From positions 497,199,627 to 497,263,626 of the forward strand of contig CM046881.1 of assembly GCA_025667525.1 (NCBI GenBank): 64,000 bases of DNA, written 5' to 3'. The translations under genes and the position numbers were made by a program. Position 1 is the first letter of the stretch. Every line of letters starts with the position of its first letter. Source of the DNA: Glebionis coronaria (Eukaryota; Streptophyta; Magnoliopsida; Asterales; Asteraceae). Shown here piece by piece: positions 34,448-46,100 of this stretch. The notes under the pieces were generated by a model that had not been told where the DNA came from, searched no databases, and saw only the letters and a list, made by a program, of their open reading frames with translations.

Positions 34448-37400
34448 ATGACTAACCCAACAGTACAACAAATACAAGACGCCAGAGCCACCGCCATTGC
34501 CGAAGCCAAGACTCTAAAGTTTCTTCCAAACAACTTCCGTTTGAAGGAGGTATCTCATTCTACCCATAATGGATTTAAGGTAGGTTCAACCATACTTGAT
34601 AACTCTCATCTCAAGCATGCGCTAAGGAAAAGTGCTTCAGTTCCCTATGACTACCTTTACGAGTTCTAGGCTACCAAGGAGAGGACGTCGAACAAAATCA
34701 CATTTTCCTTGGATAACAAGCAGCAGACGCTTAATGTGTCAGACTTCAGGAAGATCTTTGGATTTCGGCCGTCACCCAAAAGCCTATCATTCTCAGCCAT
34801 CCCGACTAAGGACCAGATCATGGAAATGTTCACTGCCATTGGATGTCTTGACATACGAACCGTGTCTGAGTTTACTACTGCCAAAGTTGGTCAACCATGG
34901 AAAGCTATTTTTGGGATTCTAAGCCGATGTCTCACACCCAAAACAACTGGATTTGATGCTGTTCGTCCACCGATCGTCAAGTTGTTTTATGGGGCATACA
35001 GAGGTATGGGTATTGACTATGCATCATTACTATGGGAGGAGTTTGTTTTCCAACTCTTTGCCAACACGAAGTCTAAGGCCAAAGCATTTCAGTACCCCAG
35101 GTTTATAAAACTAATCATCCGTTATTTTATGGAGAACGATGCTTCCATTGACAAGCGTGCAGGTAGTCGTCACCACACGATGGATGATGATGATTTGGTA
35201 GACTTAAGGCAGGAGACTCATTCGAATATGGTTATCCCTGGTCCCATTCCCAGTCATCTCCTGACATATGAGATTATCGCATCTGCTGATTACAAGAACT
35301 TGCTACAAGAAATTGAGAATCAACGAGCAAGCATTCAAGCAGGTGAAGACTCATCTACCATGGTTAAGAGCAAAGGTAAACGCAAGCAAACAGCTTTACC
35401 TGAACCCAAAGCCAAAAAGACAAAGACCGTCGCTAAGAAGGGAAAGGGTTTGGCTGATGAATTAGTTCTCCGCGATGAAGAAGTTGTTGATGATCCTACT
35501 CTTGACAAAGCTGAGAAGAAATTAATGAAGATCGCTATTGAAAGGAGTAGGAAAGATACGGGCGGTAGTGGTTCGGGTGCTCAGATGAATATTGAAGAAG
35601 AGTACGAGAAGCCAAAGGATGTTTATGAGTTTGGGTCACCTGAATGGTATTCTACTTCGAAAGAGACATCCATTCCTGTTTCAGCAAGTGTTGAAAAAGA
35701 GTCCGGTGCTCCTACAATCATGGTACCTACTCAACCTCCACCAATACAACCCTTACCAACCCGACCGGTACCAACACCATTCCTTCCACCACCAATAACT
35801 CCCATCCTTAGTATCGTAGTCACAACCGAGCCTCTTCAACCAACCCAGAGTAGCTCTGCATCATCTTCAATGGCTGTATTTGTAATGGCCGAAATGTTGG
35901 ATAAACATACGGATAATCACAAAAGAGAGATGGATGAACTTCGCCAAGAGCTACATAGACGAGCTCAAAGTGAAGAAGCATCTAAGAAAGCCCAAGAAGA
36001 GATGCTTGCTAAGTTCGCTGCAGAGATGAAGTTAACACGAAAAGCTCATGCAGAAGAACTAGCTCAGGTTAAGCAGGCTGAAGCTGATAAGCATGCTGCA
36101 CGTATCACGAGACTTCAAGCGATGAGGGATAAATACAAGGAGCAAAAAGAAGCATTTGAAGCTTCTGTTGAAAAGAGAGAGTGAAAGAATCCGTTGAATC
36201 CATTATGCCTAAACTGCGTGATGAGTTGAAGACACTCGCGGCTGATAACTTGATGATCAAGTCATCCAATCCTTCTGAATCCGCCTACAAAATTGCCTAT
36301 GACTTGACGGATTTTGAATTAAAGAAGATTCTCAAAGCTCGTATGAGGGAATTTGGATCGTTTGATAAATCTAGGATTCAACGGGCTCTTTACAAACCCC
36401 TGAATGACGCTATCATGGAGGATGATAGGTTATTTAAAACGTTTGGAAGTGTGGTACCTTATCATATTCTACCTGAGGAGGACAAAGATGATAGTGAACA
36501 GGAAGAGGGTACTGGTGAAGAAGAAGAGGACGAAGAAGGAGAAGAAGAAGAAAAGGATGATGACGATGACGATGGTGGTGATGATGATGAGGATGATGAT
36601 GATGATGATGGTGATGATGGTGGTGACGGTAATGAGGAGAGTGCTAAGGGGAGCAACGAGGACAACGATGAGGATGATGATGGGGGTAAACAGCCTGAAA
36701 AGGGGGATAAGGTTGCCAGCTCAAAGAAACCTGCTAAGTTTGGAACCAAGTCTAAGAAAGATGCTGCAGATAAAGAAAAATCAACCTCAACGGAATCAAG
36801 ACGATCCAAGTGGCGCCACGATGTGAATGCTACTACGGCGTCATCGATTCCCGGTACATCTATCGCTGTATCTATACCTGTTACCACTAACCCTGTTAGT
36901 TCTATTGTTGTTGCTCCTCTGATTGCAGAGTCGGTAACTGAACCTGAACCTGCACAACACTCGCCCGTTCATGACACCGCTGAGATGCCTGAATCAGAAC
37001 CAGCAGATGTTCACGTTTCCACTCCTCTACAACAAGAACCACAATCTACTGTTCCTGAATCAAGCACACGGGACTGGGCAGATACGTTGGAGATTGACGA
37101 GACTACACCGCCACAGGCTTGGATCACGGCAGCGGCGCAATATGATCCAATCACAGACGCTGACAGAGATGTCGTATATCTCCGTTTCCGCAGTCCGATT
37201 GACTTATGTGCATTTCTGGCTCATGAGTATAAGACTTCGGTTACTCCGTCGTTGGTGAAGAGAGCGCTGAAGGATAAGAGAATTCGCGCCAAAACCCGAT
37301 TAACCCGAATGGAGTTCGAGTATTATGCTGATGAGATCCTGAAAGCTCTGAATACCGTTCAACGGCCAGGTCTTCATGAATCAGAAAGAGCTCCACCTCC

Positions 37401-38376
37401 ACTTGATCCTTCTCAAGATAATCAGATTGCTCTTGACTTCTTCGTCACCAACGATCTTGATTATCTCCTCAAGGGTTCATCAAAGTACGCAACCTCCCTG
37501 ACCTTGCTGAAAGCTGCCAACTGGGGGACAATACCCGTTATCGAGGAAAAGGTAAACCGACTCTGGGTCCCAAAGGTAAATCGTAATTATGATATGTATG
37601 CTGTTATAGGTGCATCTCATTGGGACGAACGAGTCCGAAGGGCGTACAGGGGTTGCTGCTTAGCCAATTCAGGAAGCAACGTTAGATCCGATATCCGCAT
37701 CTCCAGTATTTTAGGGCTGGAAACTGAAGCCAAGAATGGCTATTATCATGTGACGGAGATTCGTCTGAAAAGGGAGGATGACAGAGAATACAAAATCCAG
37801 CAGGGAGATTTTTCTATCATTCGCCTTGAGGATATCGAAGATATGTTGCTTATGATGACCCGGGATCAACTCACACATATTCCTCGTGAAGACATCATTG
37901 CCTTGAATACAGCACTTCGTATGTTCACACGAAGTGTTGTTATCAAGAAACGAGTTGAAGATCTTCAGTTGGGAGTCGAAAGCTACCAAAGGAAGCTTAA
38001 CCTAACTCGTCCAGTGAATCAAGTGTTACCTCAACATGTAGATAGATGTCCCTATACCGGCATTTCTGTCCCGAATTGCGGCATTTTCTACTTGAACAGT
38101 CGAGGATTAATAAAGTTTATGAGGGTGGGTGAGCTTTATAAGTGCAGTGATGGGACTCTCCTATATGCCAGAGGAAAGTTGGAGCATCTTAATTCGGGTG
38201 GGACTTTACCAGAGATGACTGAGGATTGGCATCAGGGTTATCGGCAAATGGCGAAGTATGTGATCAAGAAGATAGATCAAAAGCTCCGTGAACGTAGATT
38301 GATGAGGAGCTTGGAAAGATTCGTTGGTGGTAGACCATATTTGGTGCACCAAAAGCTAATGGAACGATCCATCTAA
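34448..38376 (+). pseudogene. Extra post-pol ORF of element D, about 1,300 codons, two lesions
   Basis: The ATG at 34448 follows a pyrimidine-rich tract ending TTAAGCAG, like a splice acceptor. TAG at 34667-34669 interrupts one continuous frame to 36184, where a one-base shift leads to the second part (36181-38376). Layout: an N-terminal globular region (to about 35130), a Lys-rich and Pro-rich linker, a coiled coil (about 35890-36180) that crosses the shift, a DLTDFELKKILKARM block near 36300, a run of Asp/Glu (36470-36690), and a C-terminal globular region (37060-38376). No transmembrane segment or signal peptide is evident. The position resembles the env-like ORF of SIRE-type elements. It appears remotely related to the C ORF at 43141-46260. 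Function unknown. Confidence 0.75.
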
Positions 38377-39536
38377 TGGGTCGTACATTTCAGGTCCACT
38401 TTATATTGGTTTTCAATTGTGAATATGTATATTTGTGAATATTGTGCTTGTACGGCTTGATGTAGTGTTAAGGTATGATAATTTTTCAAGAATTTCTCAC
38501 GAGATTCTAAATCTTTCAAAATATATCATACTAAAGCACTACAAATATCCCTTTTTAATTTAAGGGGGAGCATTAACATGTTCTATGGCCAAACATCGAT
38601 TTCATTTTTACCCAAAGACCGGTTAATCCATTCAATATCCCAAATATTAATGGTTAACATTTTGGATAAGGGGAGAAAATGGGATTAAGGAGACTTAAAT
38701 GATACTTGGCTAAAAGATGAAAAAGACTTAACGATAATCTAACTTAATATGTGTAAAGCACGTGTTAAGGGGGAGCGTTTTTGATGAACAAAACACCTAA
38801 GGTACAAAACTTTTGATTTCAATATCATAAGTACCTTATGTGATTTTCAATGATTTTTCATGGTGGCTATACTTTCCCAAAACACGCTTAATTCACGACG
38901 ATGTGGTGACAAAAGGGTGGTAGGAATAGGTTTAGTCCAATGATTCATCAGAGCCGATGGAATCTTCCCAAGGACATTTCCCTAGATAGAATTAGAAGTC
39001 CTAGGAAAGATGGAGAAAGAATGTGAACGTAGCTGAATGCCGACCAAGTACTTAAGCTAGCACTAGAACAATCACAACAAGGTGCTAGTTATGACGTATT
39101 GGTAAGCATTGAAGGGGTTGAAGAATGAAAAAGAATTGTAAAGATAAAGGGTGTAAAGAAAGAAGCCCTCCTTACAACTTTAGGCAGAAACCGGGTCAAT
39201 ACATATGCTATTGGGATCATTTTTGTTAATGATTCTCGATATTGAAGAAAGACGTCATGGACCCAGTGATACAATGCAAAACCCTTCCCAGCTAACTCAA
39301 ATATCTCTCAAAATGTATTTGTTTTAATCACACGGAGATCAACACGTTATCTATTGGTCTACTCACTCCGAATAAACTGGTTTTGAAAAGGTGGCACTCC
39401 TCTCCAGCCATCGCTCACTAAATCAAAACGCACTATCGAGTCTAGAGTCACGAGATCATCAAAAGTCCCATTAGGACACTTTCCATTTATTCCTTGCTTT
39501 CTCACACACTGTGAAAAGTAAGAGATTTTTATGAGT

Positions 39537-39931
39537 CCTACGCAGTATTCTTGTAATATTGCCAGAACATCCGAGTAATACGCAAGTATTACAATGAAGA
39601 TGGAAATCCTGCTTGAGCCAACATCAAACAAGCTCATGGTAGGTTACACGTGCGGTTCTTTTAGAACCAATCTTGTGAAAAAACTGGAAAGAAACAGTGG
39701 TTTAATTCCTAATTGAACTTTAACTCGTTCCAGGCCTCTACGCATTATCATATGATCTTGCCAGAACACTCAGAGTGACTCTTTATTGATCACAGTGACG
39801 AGTGGAAATCCTTCTAGTGTTAACATCAAACAGCACTTGGTAGGTGACGTGCAAGATTCTTTATGAATTGAGCTCGTGATAACTAGAAAGCAACGATGGT
39901 GAAAATCATAATTGAAATTCACTTGTTCCAG
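39537..39931. repeat. Two diverged units of about 195 bp
   Basis: Both units run from CCT(CT)ACGCA through TTGCCAGAACA, TGGAAATCC, AACATCAAACA and TGGTAGGT, and end CTYGTTCCAGG. The first ends near 39733 and the second near 39931. Confidence 0.7.
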
Positions 39932-40179
39932 GTTTCATGAATTGACGGCTTCAAATCATAAGGATTTTTAATCCAAATGATTCACTCTTTATGTTCGCAG
40001 TCAGCTTTGGACGGTCGAATAAAGAGAACGGGTTTACCCGCGAAATCATGTCAGGAAGTTACTTAATTGAAACTATCTGTCACGGGTACGATATCTAATA
40101 TCGTCCAACGGTCTTCACCGACCGGAGGTAAAATGCTACCGAATTAGAATAAAATGTCAAAGCCATTTTATTCGTGTCG

Positions 40180-40285
40180 TTGCTGTGTACCTGTTAAAGA
40201 CGGTGGCGTTGCTGTGTACCTGTTGAAGACGGTGGCGTTGCTGTGTACCAGTTGAAGACGGTAGTGTTGGTGTACCTGTAGAAGT
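40180..40285. repeat. 32-bp minisatellite
   Basis: A little over three copies of a GGTGGCGTTGCTGTGTACC unit followed by TGTTGAAGAC. Confidence 0.85.
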
Positions 40286-40620
40286 CGTTCCCACATGCTT
40301 ATGTTTTTCTGCATCAAAGTTCAGCAAAAAATCAAGAAAGTACAAGATGAAGTCTTCCGCTGTATCAAACTCTGAAGCTTTCGAGAATTCAACAAAAAGA
40401 CATAAGTGTGTGGAACATGGAGTCACGAGGAGGCAAGTTTCACAAGAAGGCAAAGATCGCACGTGAAAGGCCAAAAGAACAATGCTCTCAAGCCAAAGCC
40501 TAAAAGATCAATAAACATATTCACAACAAAAAGAAAAAGAAGAAAAGACTACGAGCTAAAGAACAAAGACTTAGTATAGTATGCTAGGTTTAGAACTTTG
40601 TAACGTGTAGTGACCTCCCT

Positions 40621-40631
40621 TAGGGGGAGAT
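40621..40631 (+). promoter_or_regulatory. Polypurine tract of element D
   Basis: TAGGGGGAGAT directly precedes the 3' LTR, as in many copia elements. Confidence 0.85.
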
Positions 40632-40949
40632 TGTTAGAAATACGTTTTTACGTATATTAGAAGTATCGGTCACTCCACAATATTATTAATGTTGTAATAG
40701 CTCGTAGTTAATAGTTACTTATTTAGTTAAGTAAGAACCGGCCCATGGGCTTGTCATGGGCCGGCCCAAGTCCATTAGTGGCTTGGAAGTATCAATACCC
40801 CTTTCCTCCTTGGAAAGGGGTTGGTTGTTGATTTTCACATTTCTTTTTAATAAAAGACACATAGTTTATCTCTCACTTTCTCTCTCTAGTTTCTCTCTCT
40901 AGGAATCTTCAACCCACTTCATAGATTCATAGTTTATCAATATTCTACA
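40632..40949 (+). repeat. 3' LTR of element D
   Basis: 318 bp, TGTTAGAAATACG to TATTCTACA. It contains a palindromic GGCCCATGGGC...GGGCCGGCCC region near 40741 and TTTAATAAAAGAC near 40846, a possible polyadenylation or TATA-like signal, followed by a CTCTCT-rich tract. Confidence 0.88.
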
Positions 40950-40954
40950 GTGCA

Positions 40955-41653
40955 CTACATAATTTTTGCTTCAATATCTGAAATACTCCTTCTTCTTCAC
41001 TTTCCCAAACGAAAGGTTTATTTTTCTGAGTAAGCTTAGTCAGGGGTTTAGCTATTAAAGAAAATTCTTTAATGAATCGCCTATAATAGCCAGCCAATCC
41101 CAAGAATTGTCTCACCTCCGTTGGCGTTGTCGTTGCAGACCAATTCTTAATGGCTTCAACCTTTGCAGGATCAACATGAATTCCATCTTTGTTAATCACA
41201 TGACCAAGAAATTACCCAGAGTCCAACCAAAAATCACATTTCAAAAACTTAGCATACAACTTTTCATCCTTTAACAAGCTTAAGATAATCCTTAAGTGTT
41301 CTCCATGTTCCTCTTTATTCTTATAATAGATTAGAATTTCGTCAATAAACACGGTCACAAATTTATCCAGATAGGGTTTGCACACTCGATTCATTAGATC
41401 CATGAAGACCGCAGGTGCGTTAGTTAACCCAAATGCCATTACTTGAAGTTCATAGTGTCCATAACGAGTTCTAAATGCAGTTATGGAATATCTTCTTCAC
41501 GGATGCGAAGTTGGTGATATCCAGAACACAAATCTATCTTAGATACACACTAGATCCTTGTAGTTGATCAAATAAATCATCAATCCTTGGTAAAAGATAT
41601 CGATTTTTGATTGTCAACTTATTCAGTTCCTGATAATCGATGCACATACGGAA
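40955..41653 (-). pseudogene. pol: RT palm and thumb of element B
   Basis: After the LTR of element C, RT resumes with [10 protein letters not shown] (near 41635) and [12 protein letters not shown], then shows a decayed and probably deleted stretch at 41570-41470. It recovers at FRTRYGHYE and [10 protein letters not shown] (41439). The catalytic FIDD motif is FIDE here (near 41340). A stop lies near 41212. [10 protein letters not shown] follows near 41090. It ends at the GTGCA site of element D. Confidence 0.85.
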
Positions 41654-41658
41654 ATATC

Positions 41659-42123
41659 TGTTGGGTCTACTGGATGTAGATCTTGCAGCCTGTCAGGACC
41701 GGTGAATGACTTCTGTAATCACAAGTCAAATCACAAAGAGACTCTATACACAATATGAATGTAAAATATAAATACAATCAAGAAGAACAGAATAACTATA
41801 AAGACTTGATCCTTTCTAAGGATTTCTAATATTGATAATCACTAGAACTACGTTTTGTGAAGGTGTGTATAACCCTTCTGCCTAAGGTTCCTTTTATACT
41901 ACAAGGAAACCCTAATACAGCATTAAATAAAACGTGTAAAACTGATATGCATATCCTTTCCTAACATATATCATGCATATCCTAACAGAATATTAAGTAA
42001 ATAATAAAGTTTGACTTCGACTAGGACCAGGAGCAGGACTTGCTCCTACTACTACTAGAACCAGGAGGGTCTACATACCTCCTAGTCTACCTATTACATT
42101 TAACTATTACAATGGTCCTAACA
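41659..42123 (-). repeat. 3' LTR of element C
   Basis: On the minus strand TGTTAGGACC to GACCCAACA. It contains short inverted segments such as GAGCAGGACTTGCTC and AGGAGG...CCTCCT near its start. Confidence 0.9.
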
Positions 42124-42137
42124 ATCCTCCCCTAAAC
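42124..42137 (-). promoter_or_regulatory. Polypurine tract of element C
   Basis: On the minus strand TTTAGGGGAGGAT lies next to the 3' LTR. Confidence 0.85.
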
Positions 42138-43140
42138 TTGAATTTGACCTGTTGAGTTCAAGTTTCCTGGAAAACGTGCAAATAAAGCCCGAGGATTGTA
42201 TCAGCAAAACAAATAGCAGCAACAGAAAGATAAGAATCAGAGTAACCGCCGCAACATGAAACACTAGAAGCTTCTCCAAAGCTTGGAACAAATCAGCATC
42301 GTGTTGAATCTTTTCATCAACATGAGCAGATTTGATGAGCCTTTACCAAGTAGCTGCTCGCTCTTGGGCTAGCCAGTCTTTCTGGTGGAATAAGCATCAC
42401 CCTGGGAGACTAGAACCCAACCCAACTCTTAGAACGTGAATCAATGGTGAGTGGGAGTACCCTGATGATTTTAGTCAAACCATCACAGCCGTCAACGGAT
42501 TTGATACGTCTTTACCAGAAGCCGTACCCCTCTGGACTCGCCAACTCTTAGCAATGAAGCATCGGTGAGTTGAACACCCTATAGCTTTAAGCAAGCTATT
42601 ACAGCTATCAACGGATTTGATAAGATCTTTACCAAGAGCCGTACCCCCTTGGATTAGCCACTTTTCAGTCCAAGACTATGGCAAGTGAAAACCATCCAGT
42701 TTTGGGTAACCTGGCAACCATCAACGGATTTGAGAATCGCACCAGGAGCCGTACCCGCAAGGTGAATCAACTTTTTCTTGTCGATTAGACATGGTAAGTT
42801 GAGAACCATTTGTCGTGTGGACCACGTCCAACACCAAGCGAAGCCAAATACCAGTACAAGCACAAATCAGGAACCAGAACCCACAATGTGAAGCAGCCAA
42901 GGGATATTATTCACAAGTATAAAATCCAAGATGTGTTAAAAGTATAAGCAGATATTATATAAAAAGTATTATTATTTTTTATTTTTTTTATGAAGTGTTA
43001 TATTATTTGTTTTTATGATTTTTTTTTCCTTTAATTATAAAGAATGAAGTTCACCAATCACTGTACATATTGGTGAAAAGAATGAGAATATGAACAAATG
43101 AACAAAAATACAAAACATAAACACTTACAACCCAATCACA
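42138..43140 (-). other. 3' noncoding region of element C with repeats
   Basis: Between the extra ORF and the purine tract. Holds the 115-120-bp repeat family at 42300-42840 and an AT-rich stretch at 42955-43110. No supported gene. Confidence 0.6.
42300..42840. repeat. Diverged tandem repeat, about 115-120 bp x 4
   Basis: Units share CAACGGATTTGA, TTTACCA(A/G)AAGCCGTACCC, a TTRGCCA block and a GTRAGTTGA block. Clear unit starts lie near 42491, 42611 and 42719, with a more diverged unit near 42320. Confidence 0.75.
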
Positions 43141-46100
43141 TCACATACCAGAAGCAGCCTTCTTATCGGCTATCAACCGCGCCTGAATACCTTCCACCAA
43201 CGCCATGGCCATAGAGGACTCATTTCCTGATGGAGCATTAGAAATTTGCAAATGAGTAGCCAAAATCGCCTCCATCGAAGAAATTGTCAAAGGATAATCC
43301 ACATCAGTCATCATAAAAACCATATGACCAGATTCTAATTCCAACATATGAACACCACATCCTGCATATAGCTTCCAGCGCTGAATCACCCATTGCATTT
43401 GATCCTTCCATATGCCCAAAACAGGAGCATTAGGAGGAGCATCCAACATCATCTTAAGATCAGCCCAGATACGCAGACCAGGCCAGGAAGACACAGCCAT
43501 GGGGTCAAAAGGCATGCTAGAATCCACAAGTCCATACAACGCCATAAGATCCATACGGTCAGCCCACGATAACACACCCTGCAAACCCGAAGCCAAACGC
43601 ACAGACCCATCACTCAAAGTAATTCTATGGGATACCACACCAGGAAGAGTTGTGGAACGCTCAACCATGTAACCAGTAATGTTCCCATTGCCCAACAGCA
43701 AATCCGAATCACTGTCCGAAGCTGCATCAATCAAATTCTCAGGATCACGCTTCTCATAAGGGACTGTCTTACCACGGCGAACACGACGAGCTTGTTTCTG
43801 GCGAAGCGAACGTCTAGGTGTGGGATCACTAGGTGTGGGTTCAACCTTTACCTTAATCTCAGCAGCAGCAGTGGGAGCAGGAGAAATAGACTCATGAGTT
43901 TGCCCGCCCGTAGGATCAATAGGAGCTGCATCAGAAGTAGGAATTTGTTGAGTTCCAGTAACCGGTGATGATGGAGATGGCAGATCAGGTGTAGTAGCAG
44001 TAGTTGTTGTGGTAGCAAAGGTGGTGGTTGGAACATGTGTGGTGGTGGTGGTAACAGGTGTGGTGGTAGAAGCATGAGTGGTGGTGGTAGCATCAAAAGT
44101 GGTGGTAGCATGACCAGCAGTAGAACCCAAAGGAGCAACCAAAGGAGAAGTAGAAGTACCAACGGAAGTAGCAACAAAACCAGATGGACTAGCAGCAGAA
44201 CCAGGAGTGGGAGCAGATGAAGGACCAGTAGAAGCAGCAGGCGAAGAAGAGGTCACACCACGAGGATGGTAAATAAATTTTTCCGGAATTGGTTGACTCT
44301 GACGCTTAACCATATTTTCATAAAGTGCCTTGAGCTCATCAAAGGTCAAAGCCCGAACCCGGTCCCACTTCCAAGGAGCATTAAAATGAGCAGCAGACTG
44401 ATATTTCACATAACGTTGCATCTGCTTGCGCTCCTCAGTCCGAGATAAAGGTCTGTTCTTTTGCTTTTCCCTAAGTTGTGCAGCAAGAGCCAACTGGTGC
44501 TTACGCATCAATACCATAGCTCGCGGAATACAATTGTGCTCATCAACATCGTCACCCAAAAGATCTGTAAACTGAGCATAATCCCGGGTGAGAACAGTCA
44601 AAACTTGCATCCATTCACTATCACTCCAATGCATGGCATCGTGCTGAATTTGTTCACGCCTCCGCTTTCGAAGCTCTTCTTCAGCAGCCCTATCAGCTTC
44701 ATCAATCTCGGCTTGAATCCAACGATCAGCCTCCTCACCTAGCCTTGCCTCTTCAAGCTGGCGACGGGTACGCTTGCGAGATGGAGATGGAGCATCAGGC
44801 ATTGGGGCCTTGCCCTTTGAATCAGGAGAGGGACTAGCAGCAGGATCAGAATCACCATCCATAGGAGTGGGAATAGCACCAGGAGAAGGAACACTGGAGG
44901 AGGTCGGAGGAACCGGCAAATCATCATAAACTTTATCAGCAAAGGCAGCCTTTGCCAATAATGTCAAACCATCCTCAACATGCTCCGTACCCTCCTCATC
45001 AGAATCTGAATGGATCACATGCTTCTTGCGGCGCCGTTGCGGAGTTTCCAACGTTTTGATGCGATCAGCCAGAGGAAGAACAAACTCCCTAGTAAGTTTC
45101 CTGTGTTGGTTCAAATCAGCTTCCAATGAAACCATCCGCTCATGGTACCTGCGCATAAGATCAAGCAAAGACATTAGTGTAGTAGGCTCCTCCGCCTGCC
45201 CACCAAGAGAACTTGGGTTAGGGAAAGCATCATTGGAGGCTGATGCAACAGATGGGTCAACCTGTTGAGTACTAGCACCAAACGGTTTATCAGTCGAGTG
45301 TGGGGCAGGACTAGGAGGTGGAGTCTCCACAATTGGAGACTTTTGTGGGACTGAAGAAGGACTAGCCTTGGAAGGGGATGGTTTTTCAACCACCACCTCC
45401 TCAACCATCTCCTCCTGAACCACATGAGTGGCACCAGCAGTAGGAGCCTCCTCCTCCATGGGGTCATCATCAATCACAACAAACTCAGGAGCCTCCTCCT
45501 CCTCACCCATAGGACCCTGAGCCAGTCCTAACATGGCATCAGTCAGGGGCCTCCATTCCCCAGTAAACCCATTGATCATATTGTAATACACTTTTGTAGT
45601 AAGCTTAGATGGCACATGCTCAGTCCTATCACGAGGAATGCAAACCAGTATTTGCTGAAGAAATATAGGGTACATAAGAAACTTCTTTCTCGAACCAGCA
45701 TTAGACAGATTACTAACCATCCCCTCAAATAGATAATGAGAAAAGTTAAAAACTCTACCCTGGGCTAAGCAAATAAGACCAGTAGCCAAGGGAGTAGGGA
45801 AGGCATCCCAACTCCCAGACTTGGGACTCATACAATGGATTAGAAAGTGGACCAGTATCTTCCATTGGGGGGAAAACCTATTTTTCTGGAAGTTAAACTT
45901 CCCCCCATGTTCGTATCCTAAAGCAGCCATCCCCTCCAATAACTCCGAATTGGGGATGGATTCAACACCACCCTCATCCTGAAGATGAAGTGAAGAGCGA
46001 ATAGAAGCCTCAGTCACCACATATGCACGTCCATCTATGGTAGCATGGAGTGCACGTGGACGACCAACCACATCCACAAGTCGAGCAGACGCCCAAAATT

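Larger units (their letters stand above)
38377..40620 (+). other. 3' noncoding region of element D
   Basis: About 2.2 kb between the extra ORF and the purine tract. It contains two diverged 195-bp units (39537-39931) and a 32-bp minisatellite (40180-40285). GGGGGAG-type purine runs at about 38563 and 38769 resemble extra polypurine tracts. No supported gene. Confidence 0.6.
27042..40954 (+). mobile_element. Element D: Ty1/copia (SIRE-like) with extra ORF, 5' LTR missing
   Basis: GTGCA at 27042-27046 and 40950-40954 flanks a TG...CA element inserted between RT and RNase H of element B. It contains gag C-terminal part, protease, integrase, RT, RNase H, a 2-kb spacer, a long extra ORF and 3' noncoding sequence. 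The 3' LTR is 318 bp, but only its first six bases (TGTTAG) remain at the 5' side before gag sequence, so the 5' LTR, primer site and gag N-terminus are deleted. Confidence 0.9.

Noticed and set aside
36462..36887. Ser-rich 141-codon minus ORF
   Set aside because: Antisense of the Asp/Glu run in the D extra ORF.
39089..40474. Small minus ORFs in the D 3' region
   Set aside because: No motifs, overlap repeats, and lie in the element's noncoding 3' part.
43848..44177. Leu-rich 109-codon minus ORF, and Gly/Ser-rich plus ORFs nearby
   Set aside because: Other-frame readings of the Thr and Pro tracts of the intact C ORF; no independent support.
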